Source: Hyphomonadaceae bacterium (lineage in GTDB: Bacteria > Pseudomonadota > Alphaproteobacteria > Caulobacterales > Hyphomonadaceae). Taken from it: 60,954 nt of DNA. The position numbers were made by a program, and so were the translations under genes. The stretch is from positions 1 through 60,954 of the forward strand of contig JAUYPV010000117.1 of NCBI GenBank assembly GCA_030697555.1. Reading direction: 5' to 3'. Under the pieces are notes generated by a model that saw only the letters and a list, made by a program, of their open reading frames with translations, was not told the DNA's origin and ran no database searches. Positions 34,146 to 44,228 of the stretch are shown here, piece by piece (positions within the stretch are counted from its first letter, which is position 1; every line of letters begins with the position of its first letter).

Positions 34146-34895
34146 GTGTCCGGACTGGTCACACAAGGGAAGCTGCTTGTCGTCGATGACGACACGGGGT
34201 TGCGTGAAACGCTCACGGACTTCTTCGAACTTGAGGGGTATGAGGTTGTTGGCGCCGCCAGCGTTCCCGAGGCGCGGGACCGCCTGAAGACGTTCGCGCC
34301 GGACCTTCTCCTGCTTGATATCAACATGCCGGGTGGCGACGGCCTGACATTTGCCGCCGAAATGCGGACGCACTCGACGACGCCAATCATCATCCTGTCC
34401 GGCAAGGGAGCGATGGTGGATCGTGTTGTGGGTCTCGAAGTCGGTGCTGATGACTATCTCGGCAAGCCATTCGAGCTGAGAGAGCTCCTCGCTCGCGTCA
34501 GGGCTGTCCTGCGGCGCGCGCGTCCCGTGGGTGCCGAGGTGCCAGCATCGCCGTCTGAGGCCGAGAGAACGGCGCGTTTTGCCAGCCTCGTCTTCGTTCC
34601 GGGGCGAAGAAGTCTTACCGCGTCAACCGGCGCTGCCATCGATCTCACCGGCGCCGAATTCAACCTGATGGTCGCCTTCATCGAACGCGCCAACCGCGTC
34701 CTGTCGCGCGATGCCATCGCAGATCTGACGCGCAAGGACGAGTGGGAAGGGTTCGACAGGAGCATCGACACGCTCATCAGTCGCCTGCGGCGCAAGCTTG
34801 GCGCCCATGCCGATGCTGCGCAGCTGATTCAGACGGTGCGGGGAGAAGGGTATGTCCTCGCTGCCGAAATCAAATGGTCTGGACCACGCGAGTAA
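34146..34895 (+). CDS. OmpR-family response regulator
   Basis: A 249-residue two-component regulator. The receiver domain (about 8-122) has the acidic pocket 'VVDDDTG', phospho-acceptor Asp in 'LLLLDINMPGGDG' (near 58), Ser in 'IILSGKG' and Lys in 'LGKPFEL'. The C-terminal winged helix (about 150-245, 'IDLTGAEFNLMVAFI' to 'TVRGEGYVLA') is OmpR/PhoB-type, not the LuxR-type helix of FixJ. It starts at GTG 34146, 105 bases after ccoS, and is convergent with the FixL-like kinase, its likely partner (9-base gap). Confidence 0.93.
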   Translation: MSGLVTQGKLLVVDDDTGLRETLTDFFELEGYEVVGAASVPEARDRLKTFAPDLLLLDINMPGGDGLTFAAEMRTHSTTPIIILSGKGAMVDRVVGLEVGADDYLGKPFELRELLARVRAVLRRARPVGAEVPASPSEAERTARFASLVFVPGRRSLTASTGAAIDLTGAEFNLMVAFIERANRVLSRDAIADLTRKDEWEGFDRSIDTLISRLRRKLGAHADAAQLIQTVRGEGYVLAAEIKWSGPRE

Positions 34896-34904
34896 CTCAA
34901 AGTC

Positions 34905-36554
34905 TTACCGGCTGGACAGAACCTGGTGCACTAGTTGCGCTAGTTGCGCGCGCGAATTCGGTTTCGGCAGGAACGGCCTGTCGGCCTTCGCTCCGCTTGC
35001 CGCCATACGCGGAGAATAGCCGGACGTCAGGATCAGCTTGATCGATGGAGCTATCTTTTCGATCTCGTCGGCCACGGCATGGCCATCTATTCCCCCTGGC
35101 ATGACGACATCGACGAGTGCGAGCCGAATCTCCGGTTCATTCCGCACAACCATCAGCGCTCCCGGGCCATCGGTTGCGACCTTGACCCGATAGCCAAGGC
35201 TCTGAAGCCGGGACACCGTCACGAGCCGGACATCCGGGTCGTCCTCGACGACCAGAACGGTCTCGCCATTGCCCTGAGGCGCGGACGCATCTGAGGGTTT
35301 GCCGGCAGGGACGGCGTCAGCCCCGGTGCGGGGGAAGAAGAGACTCACGCGCGTGCCACGGCCGACCTCGCTGTAAAGGCGCGCATGGCCCCCAATCTGC
35401 TTCATGAATCCGTAGACCATGCTGAGACCGAGGCCGGTGCCCGAGCCGACCTCCTTGGTGGTGAAGAAAGGCTCGATGGCGCGCGCGCAGACTTCAGGCG
35501 TCATGCCCGTACCCGTGTCAGAGACCGAGACGCGCAGGTATTCGCCGCGCGGCGCCTCCTGCGCCGTGCGCGGATCCTCGTCGAATGTAACGGCTTCGGT
35601 TTCAATCGTCAGTGTGCCGCCGAACGGCATGGCGTCACGCGCATTGACCGCGAGATTGAGGATCGCCGTCTCGAACTGGTCGATGTCCGTCTCAACGACG
35701 CAGTCTGCGGGAGCAAGATGCGTCCGCACCTCGACGTTCTCGCCAATGGTCCGCTGGAGAATCTCGGACATGTCCTTGAGAGCGCGGTTGATATCCACCG
35801 TCTGGCGGATGAGTGGCTGTTTCCGCGCGAATGCCAGCAGACGCTGGGTGATGCGTGCGGCGCGAACAGCGGCATCCTGAGCGCGCGCGACGGCCCGCCT
35901 TGCCGCGGGAGGAAGATCCACGGCGGCAATCATTTCCAGATTGCCGCCGATGACGCTGAGGATGTTGTTGAAGTCGTGGGCAATGCCGCCTGACAGCTGG
36001 CCAATGGCGTCGAGTTTCTGGTGATGCAGGATGGTCTCCTCAGCGCGTTTCTTGTCGGTGAGGTCGTAAATGATGCCGACGAAAATCTGTTCGTCGCCCG
36101 TCCGCGCCTGCCCGACAGACAGGTACATCGGAAAGATTGTTCCGTCGGATTTCAGGCCCTTGAGTTCGCGGCCGATGCCGATGATGCGCTTGACCCCGGT
36201 TTCACGGTGACGCGCCAGATACCCGTCATGTTCCTTCTGGAAGGGGGAAGGCATCAGCATTTTCACGTTGTGGCCGATCAGTTCCTCTCGCCTGTATCCG
36301 AACAGCATCTGGCAAGCGGGGTTTATATAGTGGATGATTCCCACCGCATCGATGACGATGAGCCCGTCGACCATCGTCTCCGGGACAACGAGAAAACGCG
36401 TATCGTCAATCAGATCTTTCAAGGTCGATCCAGGCAGCGAGAAGGTGTTATCCAACGCTAGCGGATCGACCGCGCCAGCGCCAGACGGCCGGGTCGTACG
36501 AAACTTGTTGGGACCAACATTACCGTTCACACGCGCCGTCTCCAGCCAGACCAT
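34905..36554 (-). CDS. FixL-like haem-PAS hybrid histidine kinase
   Basis: A 549-residue soluble sensor from ATG 36554. The PAS domain (about 50-165) keeps the FixL oxygen-site pattern: His109 in 'EHDGYLARHRETG' at the place of the haem-ligating histidine, Arg115, and 'RIIGIGRELKG' with Arg129 at the place of the oxygen-contact arginine. Then a HisKA domain with His193 in 'SGGIAHDFNNIL', the ATPase domain ('NLAVNARDAMPFGG', 'GSGTGLGLSMVYGF') and a C-terminal receiver (about 425-549) with Asp482 in 'LALVDVVMPGG'. Hybrid form differs from rhizobial FixL. Predicted oxygen sensor of the region; haem binding is inferred from sequence. Confidence 0.9.
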   Translation of the reverse strand: MVWLETARVNGNVGPNKFRTTRPSGAGAVDPLALDNTFSLPGSTLKDLIDDTRFLVVPETMVDGLIVIDAVGIIHYINPACQMLFGYRREELIGHNVKMLMPSPFQKEHDGYLARHRETGVKRIIGIGRELKGLKSDGTIFPMYLSVGQARTGDEQIFVGIIYDLTDKKRAEETILHHQKLDAIGQLSGGIAHDFNNILSVIGGNLEMIAAVDLPPAARRAVARAQDAAVRAARITQRLLAFARKQPLIRQTVDINRALKDMSEILQRTIGENVEVRTHLAPADCVVETDIDQFETAILNLAVNARDAMPFGGTLTIETEAVTFDEDPRTAQEAPRGEYLRVSVSDTGTGMTPEVCARAIEPFFTTKEVGSGTGLGLSMVYGFMKQIGGHARLYSEVGRGTRVSLFFPRTGADAVPAGKPSDASAPQGNGETVLVVEDDPDVRLVTVSRLQSLGYRVKVATDGPGALMVVRNEPEIRLALVDVVMPGGIDGHAVADEIEKIAPSIKLILTSGYSPRMAASGAKADRPFLPKPNSRAQLAQLVHQVLSSR

Positions 36555-36590
36555 CAGAGGCCACAATCGCCGATGACCGCCGCGAATGGT

Positions 36591-36604
36591 TTGACGTGGA
36601 TCAG
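36591..36604. promoter_or_regulatory. FixK-type box, one mismatch
   Basis: TTGACGTGGATCAG has one mismatch to TTGA-N6-TCAA. It lies between the divergent kinase gene (start 36554) and the unit starting at 36655 (51 bases away). Confidence 0.5.
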
Positions 36605-36654
36605 ACCGTTCGCCCCCTCCTGCTGCTACCGACGCTTCAACCAAGGAGGCGTCC

Positions 36655-37065
36655 ATGTCCATGTACCAAGTCATTCTGCGATTGGCCCGCAATCCGGGTT
36701 TCCCGGACGGCGATGAGGGCCAGGGTTATGTTCTGGTGGCGCCGCTAGACGCGACGGATCGGCTCGATCCTAGCGAGTGGCGGCACAGCCGCGCGGCTTG
36801 CACGGTCGTGCGCTTCAAGCCGGGGACGGAGCGCGACGCGGACGGCCTTCTGACCCACAACGGCGCCAACTGGTTCTTCCACTATGACGAGGTGAGGGAA
36901 GGCGAGGATGAGCCGGTCTTTCGTCTGGGAGAACATAAGCTCGCCATTGGCGATTATGTCACCATCCACGAAAGCAACGGCCAGTCTCTCACCTACCGTG
37001 TGACCCACCGCACGCCCTATCGGGCTGCTGCGGTCAAAACGGAAACTCGGGAGGGCGCACGATGA
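36655..37065 (+). CDS. Hypothetical protein, first gene of a four-gene unit
   Basis: A 136-residue soluble protein I do not recognise. It opens 'MSMYQVILRLARNPGFPDGD' and has a beta-rich look with 'GYVLVAPLDATDRLDP', 'WFFHYDEVREGEDEPVFRLG' and 'KLAIGDYVTIHESNGQ', resembling a ligand-binding barrel. No signal peptide. AAGGAGG precedes ATG 36655 at five bases; ATG 36661 is an alternative. Its stop overlaps the next start (ATGA). The unit is preceded by a FixK-type site. Confidence 0.75.
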   Translation: MSMYQVILRLARNPGFPDGDEGQGYVLVAPLDATDRLDPSEWRHSRAACTVVRFKPGTERDADGLLTHNGANWFFHYDEVREGEDEPVFRLGEHKLAIGDYVTIHESNGQSLTYRVTHRTPYRAAAVKTETREGAR

Positions 37066-37328
37066 AAAACAGGAGCATTTTCGTCTCCGCTGTTGCGGCG
37101 GCAACCGTCCTGGGGGCCTGCAACGGTCCTACGCAGGAGGACATTGAGGCGTCGCTCAAGTCGGCCACGGCCTCGGTCGTTCCAGGATCGGATCCCGCAA
37201 GAATCGAGGTTCTCAACCCTGAACTGCAGAAGGCCAAATGGGTCTGGCAGGCGAAGGTCGATGGCAAGGCATACGCCTGCGACGCCGACGACCAGATGCG
37301 TCTGCCTTCATGTCAGGCAACGAGCTAA
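37062..37328 (+). CDS. Small lipoprotein with C-terminal CDA...PSC motif, copy 1
   Basis: An 88-residue lipoprotein: signal 'SAVAAATVLGAC' with lipobox LGAC, then a short acidic helix and the C-terminal 'WVWQAKVDGKAYACDADDQM' ending 'RLPSC'. The two late cysteines could form a disulfide. The protein at 44229 ends in the same arrangement ('FNCDANQYFEWPAC'), so the two form a small family. Role unknown; co-translated with the upstream gene. Confidence 0.72.
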   Translation: MKNRSIFVSAVAAATVLGACNGPTQEDIEASLKSATASVVPGSDPARIEVLNPELQKAKWVWQAKVDGKAYACDADDQMRLPSCQATS

Positions 37329-37342
37329 ACAGAGGCTACGCC

Positions 37343-37444
37343 ATGAATGTCGAACAATTCGTCGTACCGGGCGTCGTATCGGTCATGCTCTTCTTCATGA
37401 TCGTCCTCGGCGGCGCCGCGTTGTTTACGCGAGATCGGAAATGA
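37343..37444 (+). CDS. 33-residue single-helix membrane peptide
   Basis: A very short gene: 'MNVEQFVVPGVVSVMLFFMI' continues to 'VLGGAALFTRDRK', one membrane helix with a positively charged C terminus, size and shape like the small subunits of oxidases (CcoQ/CydX type) though not similar in sequence to CydX. Its stop overlaps the start of the cytochrome gene at 37441 (ATGA), which supports real translation. It may stabilise a membrane complex; inference only. Confidence 0.6.
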   Translation: MNVEQFVVPGVVSVMLFFMIVLGGAALFTRDRK

Positions 37445-37824
37445 CATTGTCCTTGCGTGCGTCGATCGCTACCGCCGCCATCTCGATGCTTGGCTTGGCG
37501 GGATGTGTTGCGACACCGACTCCGGTCTATGAGGGCGATCCCATCGCAGGCCATGCCGTCGCTAGAAACCTATGTTCGAGTTGCCATTCCATTGAGGCGA
37601 TTGGCGCCAGCCCAAATCCAGGCGCTCCGCCTTTGCGCCACGTGCTTGCCAGCTACAATCCTGAGCGTCTCGTTGAAGATCTCGACAACGCCGTCAGCAT
37701 CAGTCACCTCCGGATGCCGACCTTTTACTTTGGCGAGCACCACCCCGCCGATCTTGTTGCGTATCTTAAGACCATTCAGCAAGCGCCGCCGCCAGCCGGA
37801 GGGGCGGCGGGGTCGAATTGGTGA
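37441..37824 (+). CDS. Monohaem cytochrome c lipoprotein (VGHxDMPxF family), copy 2
   Basis: A 127-residue lipoprotein: 'ATAAISMLGLAGC' with lipobox LAGC, haem site 'CSSCHSIEA', 'SPNPGAPPLRHVLASYNP' and the distal Met in 'SHLRMPTFYF', ending 'LVAYLKTIQ' and a Pro/Gly-rich tail. Here VGHDD is replaced by 'ISHLR'. Last gene of the 36655-37824 unit, convergent with another copy 15 bases away. Confidence 0.85.
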   Translation: MTLSLRASIATAAISMLGLAGCVATPTPVYEGDPIAGHAVARNLCSSCHSIEAIGASPNPGAPPLRHVLASYNPERLVEDLDNAVSISHLRMPTFYFGEHHPADLVAYLKTIQQAPPPAGGAAGSNW

Positions 37825-37839
37825 TTCAGACAAATCGTT

Positions 37840-38175
37840 TCATCGGTCCTGGATGTTTTCGAGATAGGAAATGATGGCCGCGACATCCTCGGGCCGGAAC
37901 CGGAATTCAGGCATGTCCGGATGTCCCACGACGATTCCCTCGGCCAGTGATTCCTCCAGCGCACTGATCGGGTAATTCTGCGAGAGCGTGCGCAGGGCGG
38001 GAGCGTCGGGATGCTTGCTCCGGCCGTTCCGGCCAATGGCATGACATTCCGCGCAATGCACGTCGACGAGGAAGCGGCCTTCCGAAGTCTGGGAATCTCC
38101 CGCTGCTACTGGCGCGGCGGGCGAGGCGCAGGCCGCCAGTGCGAGACTGGCGAGGACGGCAAGTTTATGGCGCAT
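37840..38175 (-). CDS. Monohaem cytochrome c lipoprotein (VGHxDMPxF family), copy 3
   Basis: A 111-residue lipoprotein starting at ATG 38175: 'LAVLASLALAAC' with lipobox LAAC, haem site 'CAECHAIGR', 'SKHPDAPALRTLSQNYP', 'GIVVGHPDMPEFRF' with the distal Met, ending 'IISYLENIQ'. The frame is open to 38280 but only the later ATG gives a signal peptide. No FixK box was seen directly upstream (38176-38328), unlike most neighbours. Confidence 0.85.
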   Translation of the reverse strand: MRHKLAVLASLALAACASPAAPVAAGDSQTSEGRFLVDVHCAECHAIGRNGRSKHPDAPALRTLSQNYPISALEESLAEGIVVGHPDMPEFRFRPEDVAAIISYLENIQDR

Positions 38176-38328
38176 GGCATGAATTCTTATCACAAAAGGT
38201 AGCCGATAGTAAAAAAGGCGCCGGGCCGGCTCTCGCTTCTCGAAGCTGGAGACTGGCCCGGCGCAGCACGACAGACGCAACGGTCCGCCGCTCCCGGTAG
38301 CCTCCCCGGCTCCCGGGAGAAATTGACC

Positions 38329-38841
38329 TCAGGGTGGCGTGAGCGTGCCGTCGCGCTTCGGATAGATCGGGAACCGAGTAATCCCCATGGATGGAAGGCC
38401 CGGCTTGAACTTCTGATGGCAGGCTTGGCACAGCTCGACGAGACGGTCTCCGACCAGGCCAAGCCGCGCTTGGTCCTTGGTGTCGACAGCCGCCTTGGCC
38501 TCGATCGCAACCGTGCGCATCTCTGTCGTCCAGCGCCGCCAGTCCGGATCCTTGACCCAGGCAGCGTCGTTGGTCCCGGTCCCGGGTGTCGTCATCAGGG
38601 TTGTTGAAGCTATCAGATTGACGGCGTCCTGTTCGGCCAGCAGCCACTGCTCGTCGGTGAGAGGCGTCTCGGAAGCCGCCGGCCGCCAGACGCCGTCTGC
38701 CGCAAAATCGATGAGCGCCACCATCACGGCGTTGATAGGAACACCGAGCGGCAGGGGCTCTGCTTCCTGCTCGATTTCAGCCGCCGGCTGGCACGCAACG
38801 GCAAGCGCTGCGACTGAAAGAAGAAGCGATCTTGGCAGCAT
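38329..38841 (-). CDS. Lipoprotein with C-terminal CxxCH (cytochrome c'-like), copy 3
   Basis: A 170-residue predicted lipoprotein: 'LLLSVAALAVAC' ends in an acceptable lipobox (AVAC). It carries 'EPLPLGVPINAVMVALIDFA', 'AVNLIASTTLMTTPGTGTND' and 'CQACHQKFKPGLP' near residue 140, with a 25-residue tail. Same order as the copies at 10090 and 14395. GGGAGG stands six bases before ATG 38841, and two FixK-type sites lie in the divergent intergenic region. Confidence 0.75.
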   Translation of the reverse strand: MLPRSLLLSVAALAVACQPAAEIEQEAEPLPLGVPINAVMVALIDFAADGVWRPAASETPLTDEQWLLAEQDAVNLIASTTLMTTPGTGTNDAAWVKDPDWRRWTTEMRTVAIEAKAAVDTKDQARLGLVGDRLVELCQACHQKFKPGLPSMGITRFPIYPKRDGTLTPP

Positions 38842-38899
38842 GGCGAACCTCCCAGGGATTTTTCCCACATCTATGCTGAGCGAGCGGTGCGCCCGGTCT

Positions 38900-38913
38900 A
38901 TGATCTGGATCAA
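38900..38913. promoter_or_regulatory. FixK-type box, one mismatch
   Basis: ATGATCTGGATCAA has one mismatch to TTGA-N6-TCAA, 59 bases before the leftward start at 38841. Confidence 0.5.
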
Positions 38914-38944
38914 ATCGCCAAACGTGAACTCGCTGCTAGGCTGG

Positions 38945-38958
38945 TTGACCGCGATCAA
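38945..38958. promoter_or_regulatory. FixK-type box upstream of hydrolase-cytochrome unit
   Basis: TTGACCGCGATCAA matches TTGA-N6-TCAA, 47 bases before the rightward ATG at 39005. Confidence 0.65.
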
Positions 38959-39004
38959 GCCCCTGCTTTCGGCGTTCAATACGAGGGAGGCGGAGGGAGG
39001 AGTC

Positions 39005-39988
39005 ATGAAACGCAGGGCAGCCATTCTCTTGGGCCTAACTGGCGCAGCCGCAATAGCGGCTTTCGTAGGCTGGACAGCCTTTTCAACGGACCTTGGGCGC
39101 GCGCGCGTTCGCGTAGGATCGGGAAGCGCCGTTATCGCGTCGCGATTTGGCCCGCTGGAGTACGCGCAGGCAGGCGAGGGCCATGCCGTCCTCGTGATCC
39201 ACGGCACGGGCGGTGGCTTCGACCAGGGAATGGAATTCGGTCAACGCCTCGTCAACGACGGATGGCGCGTAATTGCGCCATCCCGCTTCGGCTATCTGAG
39301 GTCGGCCTATCCGGATGACCCCTCTTCGGCAAATCAGGCCGACGCCTATGTCGACCTGCTGGATGAACTTGGAATCGAAAAAGCTGCGATTATCGGCGTA
39401 TCGGCTGGCGCCCTCTCCGCCATTGAATTCGCGGTTCGCCACCCCGATCGTTGTGCGGCTCTAGTTGCAGTAGTGCCTGCGGCCTACGCGCCCGGCCGAC
39501 CGCCTGTCACGCCGCCGAATGCCTTCAGCGCCGCCATCATCGAATACGCTCTCAAGTCGGACGCGCTCTTCTGGGTCGGCAATACGTTCGCGGAAGACGC
39601 GATGATCGCGGCTCTGCTTGCAACCGATCCGGCGCTTGTGAGGTCGGCGGCGCCATCGGAACGATCTCGCGCACGCAAGGTTCTCAAGGACATTCTGCCA
39701 GTAAGCGAGCGGACTCATGGCTTGCTCAACGATGCCCGCCTTGCTGGTGCGCCCTCGCCCGCGGCCGTGGAAACCATAAGAGCGCCGACGCTGGCTATCT
39801 CGCTTGAAGATGACCGCTTCCAGACGCTCGCTGCGGCGCGCCACCTTGCCGGCACAGTGCCCGGTGCAAGATTGCTGTCGTTCCCATCCGGCGGTCACGT
39901 CTGGGTAGGACACAATGACGACGTGTTTGCCGCTATTGATCAAACGCTTGCAGATGCGTTCGCACTGGAAACTCTGTCTGTCCCATGA
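39005..39988 (+). CDS. Exported or membrane-anchored alpha/beta hydrolase
   Basis: A 327-residue alpha/beta hydrolase. A hydrophobic N terminus ('AILLGLTGAAAIAAFVGWTA') anchors or exports it. The oxyanion motif is 'LVIHGTGGGFDQG', nucleophile Ser in 'IIGVSAGALSA', acid in 'LAISLEDDRF' and His in 'FPSGGHVWVG'. Substrate unknown. GGAGGGAGGAG precedes ATG 39005. It forms a unit with the cytochrome gene 28 bases downstream, behind a FixK-type box. Confidence 0.88.
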   Translation: MKRRAAILLGLTGAAAIAAFVGWTAFSTDLGRARVRVGSGSAVIASRFGPLEYAQAGEGHAVLVIHGTGGGFDQGMEFGQRLVNDGWRVIAPSRFGYLRSAYPDDPSSANQADAYVDLLDELGIEKAAIIGVSAGALSAIEFAVRHPDRCAALVAVVPAAYAPGRPPVTPPNAFSAAIIEYALKSDALFWVGNTFAEDAMIAALLATDPALVRSAAPSERSRARKVLKDILPVSERTHGLLNDARLAGAPSPAAVETIRAPTLAISLEDDRFQTLAAARHLAGTVPGARLLSFPSGGHVWVGHNDDVFAAIDQTLADAFALETLSVP

Positions 39989-40016
39989 ACCGTTCCCCGC
40001 CCCACGGAGTCTCCCC

Positions 40017-40445
40017 ATGACCAGCAGCCACCACACGGTCGCAGGGGGCGTGTTCGCTTTGTTCGCGGCCGGTATGGCCCTCAGCGGATGTACCGCCGCC
40101 GGTGACCTGACGGGCGTTGATCGCCCAGTATCCGAGACGGCTGCAGTGGGTTGGCCCGGCGACAAAACCGGTCGCCTCGATCCAGCGGATGTCGTCCGAG
40201 GCCGACAGATTGCCGAACGCGAGTGCGCTGCCTGCCATGCGATCGACAGAACGTCGTCGAGCCCGAAGGCAGGCGCGCCGCCACTGCGCGATGTGCTGGG
40301 GCTTTATGAGGCGGACAATCTTGCCTACCGCTTCATCGAGGGCATGCGCGTCGGGCATGACGACATGCCCCTGTTCGACTTGGATGTCCGCACGGCCGAC
40401 ACGCTCATCGCTTACATCGGTACAATCAGCGATTCTTCCGACTAG
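40017..40445 (+). CDS. Monohaem cytochrome c lipoprotein (VGHxDMPxF family), copy 4
   Basis: A 142-residue lipoprotein: 'FALFAAGMALSGC' with lipobox LSGC, haem site 'CAACHAIDR', 'SPKAGAPPLRDVLGLYEA', 'GMRVGHDDMPLFDL' and the end 'LIAYIGTIS'. Very like the copy at 23396. GGAG precedes ATG 40017. Downstream gene of the hydrolase unit. Confidence 0.85.
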   Translation: MTSSHHTVAGGVFALFAAGMALSGCTAAGDLTGVDRPVSETAAVGWPGDKTGRLDPADVVRGRQIAERECAACHAIDRTSSSPKAGAPPLRDVLGLYEADNLAYRFIEGMRVGHDDMPLFDLDVRTADTLIAYIGTISDSSD

Positions 40446-40642
40446 TCTCCAACGTCAGCGAGCCAGCCGCCGGGGTCCGTACGCCGCGCCAAGCATCGCC
40501 AGTCGCGCACGTCATTCAAGAGAAGCTGCACTCTTCGCCCTCGATCGATATGCTCATTCGCCGGGTGCCTGCTGGCTGAGCTTTCCAATCTGCGTTTTCA
40601 GCCTACATGACAATCAGCGCGTGAATCGAGCCGGCGCCGGTT

Positions 40643-40656
40643 CTGATCGGGATCAA
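40643..40656. promoter_or_regulatory. FixK-type box, one mismatch, upstream of third USP gene
   Basis: CTGATCGGGATCAA has one mismatch to TTGA-N6-TCAA, 49 bases before the ATG at 40706, the same spacing as at the other USP genes. Confidence 0.55.
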
Positions 40657-40705
40657 TCGGTGTTCGGGAGGCCGAGTTATGCAACGGGCGCCCAAGGAGG
40701 CGATC

Positions 40706-41554
40706 ATGCAACGACCGGACATTCTTCTGCATCTCGACAGCTATCCTGAGCCCACTTCCATGGAGGCGATCGATCAGGCCGTCGCTTTTGGTGCGAGCCT
40801 GGATGGGGTCCTGACAGCGCTCGCGGTTCACATCGATATCCGCGTTCCGCGCAACAAGGTGGCCGAGTATCTTGTTGGGCTAAGTCGCCTGGCGGACGAG
40901 GAGGAGGGCAAGAGCCTCCGGTCCTGCCAGCAGCTTCTCGCTCATTTCGTCACGCGGGCCAAGGAAGCGGGGATGCCAGTGGACACACTGCTGGAGCGGG
41001 CAAACCTCTATCTCGTGGGGGAGCATGTGGCTCAGCGGGCCCGAACCCGCGATCTTTGCATCGTGCCCGTCATCGACCGGCTCGATGGACAGCGTTCCGT
41101 CGCCGAGGCCGTGATATTCGACTCGGGTCGGCCGGCCATCGTGTTCTCGCCGGGCGTCGCGGACCTGCCCAAGACGGGTCTCAACACCGTCGTGCTGGCG
41201 TGGGACGGCAGCCGCTGTGCAGCGCGCGCGATGGCCGACGCAATGCCCGTGCTCACCAAGGCTCGGAAGGTTGTGGTGTTCACGGCCGTCAACGAGAAGC
41301 CGACAGCTGTTTCCGGTCTTGGCGAAGAGGCCGTGCGATATCTCAAGAGGCATGGCGTGGCCGCGGTGGCCGAGCAGAGGGATGCTGAGCGCCAGCCGAT
41401 AGGCGAGGTTCTGGACCGCATTGTCGTGGACGTGGGCGCAGGAATGCTGGTGATGGGCGCCTATGGACGCTCGAAGCTGCGGGAATTCATTCTTGGAGGC
41501 GCAACCGAACACGTCCTGAGCAGTCCCAAGGTCCCGCTTCTGCTGTCGCACTAG
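40706..41554 (+). CDS. Universal stress protein, two-domain, copy 3
   Basis: A 282-residue tandem Usp protein, more diverged than the other two. The C-terminal half has 'LAWDGSRCAARAMADAMPVL' and the nucleotide-type motif 'GAYGRSKLREFILGGATEHV', where the last residues (GGAT) fit the canonical G(S/T) better, ending 'VPLLLSH'. AAGGAGG precedes ATG 40706. The P-type ATPase gene follows 16 bases later, so the two form an operon. Confidence 0.92.
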   Translation: MQRPDILLHLDSYPEPTSMEAIDQAVAFGASLDGVLTALAVHIDIRVPRNKVAEYLVGLSRLADEEEGKSLRSCQQLLAHFVTRAKEAGMPVDTLLERANLYLVGEHVAQRARTRDLCIVPVIDRLDGQRSVAEAVIFDSGRPAIVFSPGVADLPKTGLNTVVLAWDGSRCAARAMADAMPVLTKARKVVVFTAVNEKPTAVSGLGEEAVRYLKRHGVAAVAEQRDAERQPIGEVLDRIVVDVGAGMLVMGAYGRSKLREFILGGATEHVLSSPKVPLLLSH

Positions 41555-41570
41555 CGGCCTTGAGGGGCAG

Positions 41571-44093
<2,523 letters not shown>

Positions 44094-44142
44094 TCCAGCC
44101 ATGCCCGGCACGCGCTGCTGCCGAGGAGCGAATGTTTCGGAT

Positions 44143-44156
44143 TTGAGCCAGCGCAA
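44143..44156. promoter_or_regulatory. FixK-type box upstream of small lipoprotein gene
   Basis: TTGAGCCAGCGCAA fits TTG(A/C)-N6-(T/G)CAA, 72 bases before the ATG at 44229. It is the last such site going right. Confidence 0.5.
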
Positions 44157-44228
44157 TCCGGAAGGCCGGGTCAGGCGCTAATGGTCTGAAGTTGGCCATC
44201 GAGGCCGACGAGGGTCGGAGCTAAACAT

